From positions 1-64,000 of the forward strand of contig JAUXGA010000005.1 in the NCBI GenBank assembly GCA_030622545.1: a stretch of 64,000 nt of DNA, given 5' to 3'. The DNA is from a bacterium. GTDB taxonomy: Bacteria; Electryoneota; RPQS01; DYHQ01. The notes under the pieces are model-generated. The model was not told the DNA's origin and did no database searches. It saw only the letters and a program-made list of their open reading frames with translations. Shown here piece after piece: positions 56,185-64,000 of the stretch. Made by a program: the position numbers and the translations under genes. Numbering within the stretch: the first letter of the stretch is position 1; each line of letters opens with the position of its first letter.

Positions 56185-57408
56185 TTAGATTTCCGGTTCA
56201 TAGTCCGGGTGTTCCCATAAGATGGGCATCCGGTTCACGATCCAACGGAAGGTTAAAACACCCACGGTAATAATCGTGATGGTCACGGCGAATTCGGTCC
56301 ATTTAGGGACATAACGATCGGGAAGGTTCCAGTTGAATGCGATCATGGAAACATTAACGCGGTTCAGGATAAGTCCGATAACAGTCCAGATGGCTGCAAA
56401 CCGAACCCAACCAGCGCGTTCCTGACGAACCGCCCAGACGAGAAGGAAGCAGGGGGCGAGAACAAATCCGAGAACTTCCAACAGGAACCATTGTCCCATC
56501 GGTGTACCCAACAGATGCCAATGGTCGCCATGAGCCACTCCGATAACTTTCAGGCAGAAATAGCCCATTAAAGTCATCGCAGCCGCTTTTCCCAGACCAA
56601 TCGTAAGTTTATCGAATTTTTTGTGGTCAAGGCTGATTTGATGGGAAAAGACACGGTGTGTGAGAGAGCTCTCGAAAATGACCATCGTCATCCCCCCAAT
56701 AATCGCGGATACAAGAAAGAACACCGGGAGAAAAGGCGTGTACCAAAGAGGATGAAGTTTTTTCGCAGCGAGCAAGTATAAGCCTCCAAGGGCAGATTGG
56801 TGGAGTGTTGAAAGGATGACTCCAAAAATCGTGGCGCCAATCGTCAGTCCTACCACGAATTTACGAAATTTTTTCCAGCCGAGCCATTCAAAAAGCGCCG
56901 GACAGAATTCGACAAACTGACAGGAAAGATACAGCGCGACATGCCATCCCACCAGAAACATCACGGATGTTGTCCCATACGAAACGAACATGGGATAAGG
57001 TAGCCGCCACGGACGCCCGAGGTCAAAGCACAAACCGATGACAACAAAGAAATAACCTAAAAAGCCCGTCAGTACCGCCGGACGAACAATCGGATGGTAT
57101 TCCTTCATGCCAAAGAGATACACGGCGGAGCCCAGCGTGAATCCTCCGGCGGCCAGCGCGACTCCGCACAGGACATCCACGCCAATCCACATTCCCCACG
57201 GGTTGTTATCCGTCAGGTTCGTCGTGGCTGCCAATCCCTGAGTAAACCGGACGAAAGCTATCGGGATTCCAACGCAAAGAATAAGCGTGGCAATGATATT
57301 GAAGGGAGTGATAAGTTTTTTGAAATACTCTTTGAAGGACATCCCCAGAAACAGCTTATCCTGCAGCCACTCTATAAAAGTTATGTTTTCACCGGTAATC
57401 GTCGTCAT
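56185..57408 (-). CDS. NrfD-type quinone-interacting membrane subunit (HmcC-like)
   Basis: The 407-residue protein has ten predicted transmembrane helices and NrfD/HmcC-like segments (LTDNNPWGMWIGVDVLCGVALAAGGFTLG, ADKLHP-like region KKLHPLWYTPFLPVFFLVSAI, PMGQWFLLEVLGFVLAP). It likely oxidises or reduces menaquinone at the membrane. Its start overlaps the Fe-S subunit gene by 4 nt. Confidence 0.9.
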   Translation of the reverse strand: MTTITGENITFIEWLQDKLFLGMSFKEYFKKLITPFNIIATLILCVGIPIAFVRFTQGLAATTNLTDNNPWGMWIGVDVLCGVALAAGGFTLGSAVYLFGMKEYHPIVRPAVLTGFLGYFFVVIGLCFDLGRPWRLPYPMFVSYGTTSVMFLVGWHVALYLSCQFVEFCPALFEWLGWKKFRKFVVGLTIGATIFGVILSTLHQSALGGLYLLAAKKLHPLWYTPFLPVFFLVSAIIGGMTMVIFESSLTHRVFSHQISLDHKKFDKLTIGLGKAAAMTLMGYFCLKVIGVAHGDHWHLLGTPMGQWFLLEVLGFVLAPCFLLVWAVRQERAGWVRFAAIWTVIGLILNRVNVSMIAFNWNLPDRYVPKWTEFAVTITIITVGVLTFRWIVNRMPILWEHPDYEPEI

Positions 57409-58328
57409 GATTTGGCCTCCTCCTCATGTGACGAGTCCCCTTCTTCCTTCGCAATTTCATTTCGACGTCTGGAAAACAGATAGACGCCGGTGAAGAAGAC
57501 CGGCCAAAGCGTAAGGACGAGTGGGACGGAGGACAGGAAACCGCGTGTAAATTCAGGATAAGGGGTTATTCCGAGGTCCATATTGAAACCGAGCTGCTCG
57601 AATGGAACTCCGGTAATATACATCCAACTGGTTCCGCCGACTTCATGTTCGCCGTAGATGTGGTCGATATATTTATCGGGATTTCGGATGATTCTTTCGC
57701 GAGCCAATCGAATCAGGTCGCTTCGTTTGCCGAACGTGAGTGCCTGCACGGGACAGACTTCGACGCAGCCGGGCAGTTTGCCTTCTTCTTTTACGCGGTC
57801 ATGACACATCGTGCATTTCATCACGCGAGGTTTGAGTGCTTTGTCATATTCATAAGCCGGGATATAGAACGGACAGGCCATCAAACAGTAACGGCAACCA
57901 ATGCAGACGCTGGCGTTGTAGGTAACCGCTCCTTCGGGCGTCTTGGAAAAAGCCGAGACAAGACAAGCCGAAGCACATGCCGGTTCATTGCAGTGCATGC
58001 ATTGCTTCTTCACATAAACGGGCGGTTTGTCCGGATCCGGGTTGGGAAAGCGGTTGACGACAGTATAGCTTTGCGCATCGGTTCGCCGGATTTCGTCAAA
58101 AACGGACTTGTCTTCCGGGGACGGCTCCGGCGGGGGTAAATCGTTGACTCTGGCACAAGCTTCTTCACATTTACGACAACCAATGCAAAGGGTCAAGTCG
58201 GTAAGTACACCGTATCGATCCGGCCAGCCCGTAAAGTGCTCCTGCGCTTGCGCCACAGAGCTGCCGACAAGACCTGCTGCTCCAGCAGCCCCGGTCATCC
58301 CCAAAAATTGTCTGCGAGTTATACTCAT
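57405..58328 (-). CDS. Tat-exported 4Fe-4S ferredoxin subunit (HmcB-like)
   Basis: The 307-residue protein starts with a twin-arginine signal (SITRRQFLGMTGAAGAAG), so it is exported folded. It has four cysteine clusters for four [4Fe-4S] centres (CIGCRKCEEAC, CMHCNEPACASAC, CIGCRYCLMAC, CTMCHDR ... CVEVC). A C-terminal transmembrane helix (SVPLVLTLWPVFFTGVYLF) anchors it. It would pass electrons between the NrfD-type subunit and the cytochrome. The start at 58328 has AGGGAAGG upstream. The 317 nt before it (58329-58645) contain no gene and presumably the promoter. Confidence 0.93.
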   Translation of the reverse strand: MSITRRQFLGMTGAAGAAGLVGSSVAQAQEHFTGWPDRYGVLTDLTLCIGCRKCEEACARVNDLPPPEPSPEDKSVFDEIRRTDAQSYTVVNRFPNPDPDKPPVYVKKQCMHCNEPACASACLVSAFSKTPEGAVTYNASVCIGCRYCLMACPFYIPAYEYDKALKPRVMKCTMCHDRVKEEGKLPGCVEVCPVQALTFGKRSDLIRLARERIIRNPDKYIDHIYGEHEVGGTSWMYITGVPFEQLGFNMDLGITPYPEFTRGFLSSVPLVLTLWPVFFTGVYLFSRRRNEIAKEEGDSSHEEEAKS

Positions 58329-58645
58329 AGACACCCTTCCCTGAAAGGTTTGTGAAATATTGTACAATTATAGTTAAAAAATACAGGGCTTCATCCGCAG
58401 TGTCAATTGTTGCAGGACAAATCCCCATTACCTAATCCAAATATAGAAAAAAGAAACAATATTGTCAAGGTGAGACTCTGTTTTTTCAGAGGGTAAGAGC
58501 TGGAAAGAATGCAGAATCACGGATGAAGCGATGAGCTTAATCACCGAATCAGGTGTCGAGAATCCCTTTCATGATGAGATGGAGTGATCCAATAGGAGAT
58601 GGTGAAAAATCGACCTCTTCAAGTGGTTTTCATAACAAAATACGT

Positions 58646-58969
58646 CTAAGGGACTGCAGGTGGATTTTCCGGCGCTTTGAAACCGAATCCACCGGTAGGT
58701 TGAGTCTGGCCGTGCAGTTTGATTTCGCCGAATTGTTTTTCGAAACGTTCGATGTTGTCTCTTAAAGCGTTCAGCAGGAACTTAACATGAGCAGGAGTCA
58801 TGATAATTCGGGCTTGCACGGAGGCTTTGGGAACCCCCGGCACAAGCCGTGCAAAATCGAGAAAGAATTCCGCTGGGCTGAAAGCAATCAAAGCCAGATT
58901 GGAATAGGTGCCCTGTCCGACCTTTTCTTCTAAGGAAATATTAATCTGTTGCGGTTTTTGTTGTTGCAT
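58646..58969 (-). CDS. DUF3467 family protein
   Basis: From the ATG at 58969 (AGGAGG site) the product has 107 residues: NISLEEKVGQGTYSNLALIAFSPAEFFLDFARLVPGVPKASVQARIIMTPAHVKFLLNALRDNIERFE, then a Gly/Pro-rich tail. This is the DUF3467 pattern. The family is small, conserved and of unknown function. The frame upstream to 59158 has no good start. Bases 58970-59372 hold no gene I can support. Confidence 0.88.
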   Translation of the reverse strand: MQQQKPQQINISLEEKVGQGTYSNLALIAFSPAEFFLDFARLVPGVPKASVQARIIMTPAHVKFLLNALRDNIERFEKQFGEIKLHGQTQPTGGFGFKAPENPPAVP

Positions 58970-59372
58970 CGGTTTCGATAATCCTCCTGTTTTACGAGGC
59001 TCGGCGCGGTCTTTTGCATGACCGAATCGGCGCAGCCAGTCCAGATTCAAAAGACAACCTTTCTTATCAATAGAAAAAGGAGCAACGTGCAGTCCTTGCG
59101 AGCTTTGAAAAAGAAGGCTGTACGCTGCATGTATTGCCAAGCCAATTATCCGACTCAAAGAAACATAAAATCCATCTAAAAGTCAAGTAACGGCTTCATG
59201 TTGCCTGCGGCATGTTGTCTATAAGTCCTTTTCAGAAGTGTCTTCCTTATTTGACTATTACCTTTTGCTGCCGTAACTTAGAAAAATCCGGTCGGCTGCC
59301 TGATTTTTTATCGGAACCTCGCGGGGGGGTACGGGGTAAAAAGGTTACTTAATTCAGAGATGAGAAATATTT

Positions 59373-60263
59373 ATGACAAAAGAAAATCCTGACCTTGCGG
59401 CTGACGATACACCCATTGAAATGCGTAAGGCTTATAATAATCCTGCGTTTTTACATTCACCGGATGCCCGTACCGTAAGAATCCTCACCGAGTATCTGGA
59501 ACCTCAAGCCCGCCTCCGGCGTGAAAAGATTCGCGGGACGATTGTCTTCTTTGGTTCGGCGCGCGCCTTGCCGTCTGAAGATGTGCGGCCGATTTTAGAA
59601 GAAGCGGAGCGGCGTGTCCGTGAGGTGGGAGATTCGAAGGCATTAGAAGCTTTAGAAAACGCTCGGGGGATAGCCCGTAATTCTCGTTATTATGAAGAAG
59701 GGGTGGAGTTAGCGCAGAAGCTGACGGAATTCTATCAGAACCAACCGAATCCGCGAGATCGTTTTGTCGTTTGTTCGGGCGGAGGGCCGGGGGTGATGGA
59801 AGCGGCCAATCGGGGCGCTCGCCAAGCGAATGGGAAAACGGTGGGTTTCTGTATCAGCCTGCCGCATGAACAATCGGCCAACCGGTATCTGATGCCTGAT
59901 CTTTCGTTTGAATTCCATTACTTCTTTATGCGCAAATACTGGTTTGTTTATCTTGCCCGTGCGCTGATCGTCTTTCCGGGGGGATTCGGCACTCTCGATG
60001 AGCTTTTTGAAGTCCTGACGCTGATTCAGACGAGGAAAATCAGGAAAACTCTGCCGATTGTTCTCTATGGCAGCGCCTACTGGCGTGAGGTCGTTAATTT
60101 TGAAGCCATGGTTCGGTGGGGGCTGATAACGAAGGAAGATCTTCAATTGTTTCACTGGTGCGACAGCCCGCAGGAGGCGTTTGATTTCCTTCGTGAGGCG
60201 ATTCCACTTCACAAAGCACTTTCGGAGAAACGCGAACTAAGCAGGGCGCAACGCGACCGATAG
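59373..60263 (+). CDS. LOG-family Rossmann protein
   Basis: The 296-residue protein has the LOG/TIGR00730 motifs GGGPGVMEAANRGA and PGGFGTLDE. A longer N-terminal region of about 50 residues precedes the Rossmann fold (RGTIVFFGSARALPS). LOG proteins are nucleoside 5'-monophosphate phosphoribohydrolases, often mislabelled lysine decarboxylases. Cytosolic. It precedes the rhodanese gene by 55 nt. Confidence 0.87.
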   Translation: MTKENPDLAADDTPIEMRKAYNNPAFLHSPDARTVRILTEYLEPQARLRREKIRGTIVFFGSARALPSEDVRPILEEAERRVREVGDSKALEALENARGIARNSRYYEEGVELAQKLTEFYQNQPNPRDRFVVCSGGGPGVMEAANRGARQANGKTVGFCISLPHEQSANRYLMPDLSFEFHYFFMRKYWFVYLARALIVFPGGFGTLDELFEVLTLIQTRKIRKTLPIVLYGSAYWREVVNFEAMVRWGLITKEDLQLFHWCDSPQEAFDFLREAIPLHKALSEKRELSRAQRDR

Positions 60264-60318
60264 ACTATCTGCACATAACGTTTGGAAAGATAATTTCAGA
60301 AATTAGTTTGGATGACAG

Positions 60319-60873
60319 ATGAGAAGAGTTTCCCTTTTTAGAGAAATCGTTTTTGTTTCGCTGCTAAGCATTCTCGTGGGATTCGGCGGCAAGGCTGTGC
60401 ATCAGAGCAATATTCCGCTTTGGGGACGACCGATTCCCGTGAAGTTAATCAATTTGCCGGATGCAAACGCCGGACCCAAGGCGACACATCCGGATAGTAT
60501 GTTCACGCCTGCAGACGCGCCGTATCATATATCGCTGGCGAGAGCCGCCGGGCTGTATCTTCAACGAGAGAAATTAGGTGTTTACTTTGTGGATGCTCGA
60601 TCTCACGAGCTTTATGCGGAAGGGCATATCCCCGGCGCTTTGAGTCTGCCGTGTGAACATTTCGACGAACATTTCGATGTGTTGGTTCAGCTCCTCGATA
60701 AGGAAAAACTGATTGTAATTTACTGCGATAATCATGAGTGCCAGCTATCGCTCGATTTAGCTGAAGTTCTGCTGGCAATGGAATTCCGGCGAATTGCCGT
60801 TTTTGAAGAGGGCTGGGATCAATGGGTGGAATCCGGTTATCCTACAGCAACCGGAATAGAGGAGCAGGATTAG
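60319..60873 (+). CDS. Membrane-anchored rhodanese-like protein
   Basis: The 184-residue protein has an N-terminal membrane segment (EIVFVSLLSILVGFGG) and a rhodanese domain (YFVDARSHELYAEGHIPGALSLPCEHF) with the active-site Cys in IVIYCDNHEC. The usual CxxGxR loop is replaced by CDNHECQ, so the donor specificity may differ. With the MauE/DoxX-like gene downstream it forms a pair seen in many bacteria. Confidence 0.85.
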   Translation: MRRVSLFREIVFVSLLSILVGFGGKAVHQSNIPLWGRPIPVKLINLPDANAGPKATHPDSMFTPADAPYHISLARAAGLYLQREKLGVYFVDARSHELYAEGHIPGALSLPCEHFDEHFDVLVQLLDKEKLIVIYCDNHECQLSLDLAEVLLAMEFRRIAVFEEGWDQWVESGYPTATGIEEQD

Positions 60874-60907
60874 CGCTTATGCAAGAAAGGTCGGCGTGAG
60901 CTCTATT

Positions 60908-60935
60908 CCGGGCACGCGGGATGCATGCCGCGGCG
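60908..60935 (-). repeat. GGCATGC/GCGTGCC interspersed repeat, copy f
   Basis: Minus-strand copy with one base missing in the central loop (GGCACGCGGGATGCATGCC). A half-match to the MITE-like end (GAGCCGGGCTTGAG) follows at about 60953. Confidence 0.75.
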
Positions 60936-61073
60936 GATGGATGCCTCGTCGAGCCGGGCTTGAGCTTGCACCACTCGGACGGAATTCTGGACTGACTTCC
61001 CTAACACTTGGCTGAAATGCCGTAACGAACGAGTCGAATCCACACGCCATAGATTCTCGCGAAATCTTTTGGG

Positions 61074-61104
61074 AAAAAGCCCCCGATGAAAGGGGGCTTT
61101 TTAA
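61074..61104 (+). terminator. Rho-independent terminator
   Basis: The stem AAAAAGCCCCC / GGGGGCTTTTT with a 7-nt loop. It lies between the rhodanese gene and the MauE-like gene, suggesting separate transcription or partial read-through. Confidence 0.85.
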
Positions 61105-61171
61105 GCGCAGAAACTCAATATTGGTGCGGATTTTCGCTTGACTTTGTGAAAAATTATCAATAAGTTTTAGT

Positions 61172-61654
61172 ATGCCAAATTTCACATCTTCGCGACTGTT
61201 TCGCCTCCTGGCAATCGTGTGTCGTTTATGGCTGGCGGCGATACTTTTGTATGCTGCTGTACCGAAACTCCAGGATCCGGCGGCTTTTGCCAAAGCGATA
61301 ACGAATTACCATATGGTGCTGCCGATTGTCGGTATGGACTACGTTTATCTGATGGCATTGTTCCTGCCTGCGATGGAAGCAGTAATTGGTGTCCTGCTTA
61401 TCTTGGGATTCTGGAGGCGGGGCGCAAGTCTGCTTATAGCAGCGATTATGCTCGTGTTTATCGCCGCTCTCGCGTCAGCGCTGGCGCGTCATCTGAATAT
61501 CGACTGCGGTTGTTTCGGTCTCACGGAACGCGGAGCGGAAATCGCTCATAAGATTGGGCTCAATCGCCTCCTTGAAGATGTCGCCTATGTGCTAATGGCG
61601 GGCGTCGTGTTTTGGGAAGCGACGGTCTCGAGAAAACGACGAGTTCAAGAGTAA
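61172..61654 (+). CDS. MauE/DoxX-like membrane protein
   Basis: The 160-residue protein has four transmembrane helices and the family pattern LYAAVPKLQDPAAFAKAITNY at the start and IDCGCFG near residue 112. MauE/DoxX-like proteins pair with thioredoxin or rhodanese-like proteins and are thought to help disulfide or sulfur redox chemistry. No clear ribosome binding site precedes the ATG. Confidence 0.85.
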   Translation: MPNFTSSRLFRLLAIVCRLWLAAILLYAAVPKLQDPAAFAKAITNYHMVLPIVGMDYVYLMALFLPAMEAVIGVLLILGFWRRGASLLIAAIMLVFIAALASALARHLNIDCGCFGLTERGAEIAHKIGLNRLLEDVAYVLMAGVVFWEATVSRKRRVQE

Positions 61655-61657
61655 GCG

Positions 61658-63511
61658 ATGGCGTGCTGCAGACGTACAGGTGTTGTTCTGCTGTTGGTTT
61701 TCACGTGCGGAGTTGTGAATGCTGCCGCGCCAGTGCGCTCTTTTGGGAAAGCGGGAAGTATTTCGCACTATTTCCCGCCGCCGCGCCTGACATCCGCGCA
61801 AATGCCCGCTTTTCAGCGAGGGGAAACGCGGATGGAAGCAGGACGATTGGATGATAACGAGTGGGTTTTCATTGATTCACTCGTCGAAAACAGAACGCCG
61901 CCTCAAGCAGTTGTCCCCACGGGAATTCTCTTCTTTCCTTCGCACGCGCGCGGCCTCATTAGCTCCTGGCATACGATATTCCGGAGTGAAGACGGCGGCG
62001 CTCATTGGGGGGATGCGAATCTAGGCTCGACATATTTGCCAGTTCGCTATCCGAACTACATCTATGGAATGGCGGCGAATTCTTCTGTTCCCAATCAAAT
62101 GCGAATGGACTTGGTGTATTTAGCTTGTATGAATACGTCAGTGGGTTGGGGTTATATCAGGATAGCCCGATTTCAGAATCCGTATTATAGTTCCGTCGAT
62201 ACAAACCCGTACAAGATAGCAGGTTACTGGCTCGGACATATTGTGTTACCGGATACAGCGCACCTTACCGCTTTTGGCAGTTGGGACGGGTATGACCTTC
62301 ATTGGGAAGCATGGTTCGACACTGTTGATTCCATGGTCCATTCGGATTGGACCGAGACGCAAATTGATCCCGGCGGATGGGTGACGGGTCCTATGGCTTG
62401 TGTTGGCGGCTTTCTCTATGCGGTTGGCGCGCGCCAATGGGTGAGTCACGATACAGGCCGCACATGGGAAATTCGTCCCAGCGCCGACGGAGTTTTCGAC
62501 GGCGGCGTTGCTTTTGTGGACACGCTTTACGGTTGGACGGGAGGAGGACGGATTCAGCCATCTCAAGGATGGGTTCATCGAACAACTGACGGAGGGTTGA
62601 CCTGGAGCGGACGCATCCTCGTGACGGACTATCCTATTCGAACAGTGCATTTTCTCACGCGGGATATTGGCTTTGCAGCGGGAGGAAATTACCAAGATAC
62701 GACAGGAGGTATCTGGGATTCGATTGGGGGCATCTGGAGTACGAGAGACGGTGGAGAAACTTGGCAGCAGGATGTCGCTCTGTCAGCTGAGGTGACGGTC
62801 TTAGGTTCACGGCGCGACAGCCCGGCGTATATGAGTATATTTGCGGCGGGATTTTATCCTGATTTTATCGGCGGTGTTTGGAGGACAAGCCTTTTTCTCC
62901 CGGATACCGGCGCGGTTCTCGTTGCATGGCCCGATACAATCGATTTTGGCAGCATTCTTCCGGGCGAAACGGACACCCTTTCTTTCTGGGCGGCTAATTT
63001 CGGTTCGCGTGCAATCACGATTACCGATTTAACGAACGTCGATCCGGTGTTCAATTCGTTGCCGGATGTGCTTCCTTTCGATGTTGTTCCGGGAGATTCG
63101 GTGGAAGTTCCTGTGACATTTCAGCCGGGTGTTGTGGGAATTTTCAGCGACGCAATTTCCATTCTGAACAGCGAGAGTCAGGATGTCCGGGTGATTTGTC
63201 GCGGAGAAGGCCGAGATGTGGCAACGGATTTCTCAAGCTCGGTGCTCCCTGAAGAACCGGCTCTCTCGATTTATCCCAATCCGGGAAATCCAAGTTTTCA
63301 CATCACGTTTTCTTTACCGTTACAGACACATATTCAGCTCGTTGTGTACAACCTTCTCGGCCGCCGGATAGCGCAACCTGCGAGTGGCTCCTATAAAGCG
63401 GGGATTCATCATGTGATTTGGTCGGCGAAGGATTTACCCAGCGGGATTTATTTTGTGCGACTCGAAGGAATTCCATCACCGCAAACGCGGAAGCTTTTCC
63501 TGATGAGATAA
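61658..63511 (+). CDS. T9SS-tagged secreted protein with Asp-box (BNR/YCF48-like) repeats
   Basis: The 617-residue protein has a signal peptide (VVLLLVFTCGVVNAA). It contains at least four Asp-box-like repeats (SEDGGAHW, SHDTGRTW, TTDGGLTW, STRDGGETW), indicating a beta-propeller. An ASH-like beta-sandwich (IDFGSILPGETDTLSF ... VPVTFQPGVVGIFS) and a C-terminal T9SS sorting domain (YPNPGNPSFHITFSL, SGIYFVRL, RKLFLMR) follow. It is predicted at the cell surface. It starts 3 nt after the MauE-like gene. Confidence 0.88.
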   Translation: MACCRRTGVVLLLVFTCGVVNAAAPVRSFGKAGSISHYFPPPRLTSAQMPAFQRGETRMEAGRLDDNEWVFIDSLVENRTPPQAVVPTGILFFPSHARGLISSWHTIFRSEDGGAHWGDANLGSTYLPVRYPNYIYGMAANSSVPNQMRMDLVYLACMNTSVGWGYIRIARFQNPYYSSVDTNPYKIAGYWLGHIVLPDTAHLTAFGSWDGYDLHWEAWFDTVDSMVHSDWTETQIDPGGWVTGPMACVGGFLYAVGARQWVSHDTGRTWEIRPSADGVFDGGVAFVDTLYGWTGGGRIQPSQGWVHRTTDGGLTWSGRILVTDYPIRTVHFLTRDIGFAAGGNYQDTTGGIWDSIGGIWSTRDGGETWQQDVALSAEVTVLGSRRDSPAYMSIFAAGFYPDFIGGVWRTSLFLPDTGAVLVAWPDTIDFGSILPGETDTLSFWAANFGSRAITITDLTNVDPVFNSLPDVLPFDVVPGDSVEVPVTFQPGVVGIFSDAISILNSESQDVRVICRGEGRDVATDFSSSVLPEEPALSIYPNPGNPSFHITFSLPLQTHIQLVVYNLLGRRIAQPASGSYKAGIHHVIWSAKDLPSGIYFVRLEGIPSPQTRKLFLMR

Positions 63512-63627
63512 GCTTTCGAGCGGCGCAACTTCTTCCGGAATAACATGCTCCAATAGAATAGAGTTCAAATGACTGCTCACATCTGTTGGAAATTGTTTGC
63601 CGCACCCTTAAATTCAAGAGGTTTGAC

Positions 63628-64000
63628 ATGTCACGCATAACTTTTTTACTCATGCTCGCTGTGGGAATTCTGGTCTGTTTTCCTCTCGCGGGTTTTGCTC
63701 AGTGGGATGATGAAACTTGGGACGACGAGTATTGGGAAACGGAAACGTTCGTGAAACGTCCCGGATTTGTCTTTGAAGGAGCGTTGCCTGTCCCGCGTGC
63801 TCATATCGAAGACGCTTACGAGGGAGATTTCGGTTATGGAGTCTCCGTCGTGCTCACTCAGCTCGATTTCGGTCACTGGCGACCTGTGCGCGATAAAATT
63901 CGTCTGCGCTACACCGAAGATCGGATCATCCTTAAGGATGATTTTACGACGTCGCTGAATCTGACGGATTCGCAAAAACGCGCGCGTTTGTGGGGAGTCA
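63628..64000 (+). CDS. Secreted protein, truncated by the window end
   Basis: An ATG behind AGAGG opens a frame that runs off the end of the window (124 codons visible). It encodes a signal peptide (LLMLAVGILVCFPLAGFA-Q) and an acidic mature start (WDDETWDDEYWETE). The rest (RPGFVFEGALPVPRAHIEDAYEGDFG, FGHWRPVRDKIRLRY) suggests an envelope protein. No family is recognised. Confidence 0.75.
   Translation, partial: MSRITFLLMLAVGILVCFPLAGFAQWDDETWDDEYWETETFVKRPGFVFEGALPVPRAHIEDAYEGDFGYGVSVVLTQLDFGHWRPVRDKIRLRYTEDRIILKDDFTTSLNLTDSQKRARLWGV

Overview
This 64-kb window looks like chromosomal DNA of an anaerobic, Gram-negative bacterium of the FCB superphylum. A candidate lineage such as Zixibacteria, KSB1 or Marinimicrobia is possible, but the exact phylum cannot be fixed from the sequence alone. 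The support is threefold: secreted proteins ending in type IX secretion (T9SS) sorting domains with YPNPFNP-like motifs; Kdo and LPS-transport genes (kdsC, kdsD, lptC, lptA, lptB); and a quinone-linked multiheme cytochrome complex beside a large oxygen-defence cluster. TGA is a normal stop in many genes here, so the code is standard.

Layout. 1-7 kb: secreted and T9SS-tagged proteins. Inside this block is a three-gene operon whose first two genes (1622-2716 and 2748-3668) each carry an in-frame TGA at the same place, in a conserved PCG-TGA-K context, followed 26 nt later by a GGA-loop hairpin. I read them as tandem selenoproteins of a degenerate metallophosphatase/5'-nucleotidase-like family. 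This is the most exciting feature of the window. 7-17 kb: an oxygen and peroxide defence island, almost all on the minus strand (perR/fur regulator, rubrerythrin, several ferritin-like proteins, thiol peroxidase, desulfoferrodoxin, ferritin, AhpD-like protein, cytochrome bd oxidase, flavin reductase-rubredoxin fusion), plus tRNA-Thr and a membrane spermidine-synthase-like protein. 17-20 kb: a membrane-anchored STAND NTPase with TPR repeats and a small membrane partner, probably a defence module. 20-31 kb: a phosphoesterase, a PEP-synthase-like ATP-binding protein fused to a nucleotidyltransferase, glutamate dehydrogenase and a 1284-residue lamin-tail-domain protein.

31-38 kb: a receiver-domain protein that appears frameshifted, cysE, and vitamin B6 genes pdxS and pdxT. 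The pdx pair is split by a radical SAM gene, a PH-domain protein and a DUF5343-HEPN pair. pdxT itself contains an in-frame expansion of a dispersed palindromic repeat. 38-50 kb: housekeeping genes engB, lon and rpoN, then the envelope cluster lptB - YfhO-like - lptA - lptC - kdsD - kdsC. 50-54 kb: rtcB with archease (RNA repair) and an outer-membrane barrel gene with a perfect sigma-70 promoter. 54-59 kb: MarR and FmdB-like proteins and an Hmc-like electron-transfer complex: 4Fe-4S subunit, NrfD-type subunit, a 43-residue membrane peptide and a 13-heme cytochrome c. 59-64 kb: LOG-family protein, rhodanese, MauE/DoxX-like protein, a T9SS-tagged Asp-box protein and a truncated secreted gene.

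At least five families of short, mostly palindromic intergenic repeats are scattered through the window. They often sit next to one another, between operons and even between archease and rtcB.
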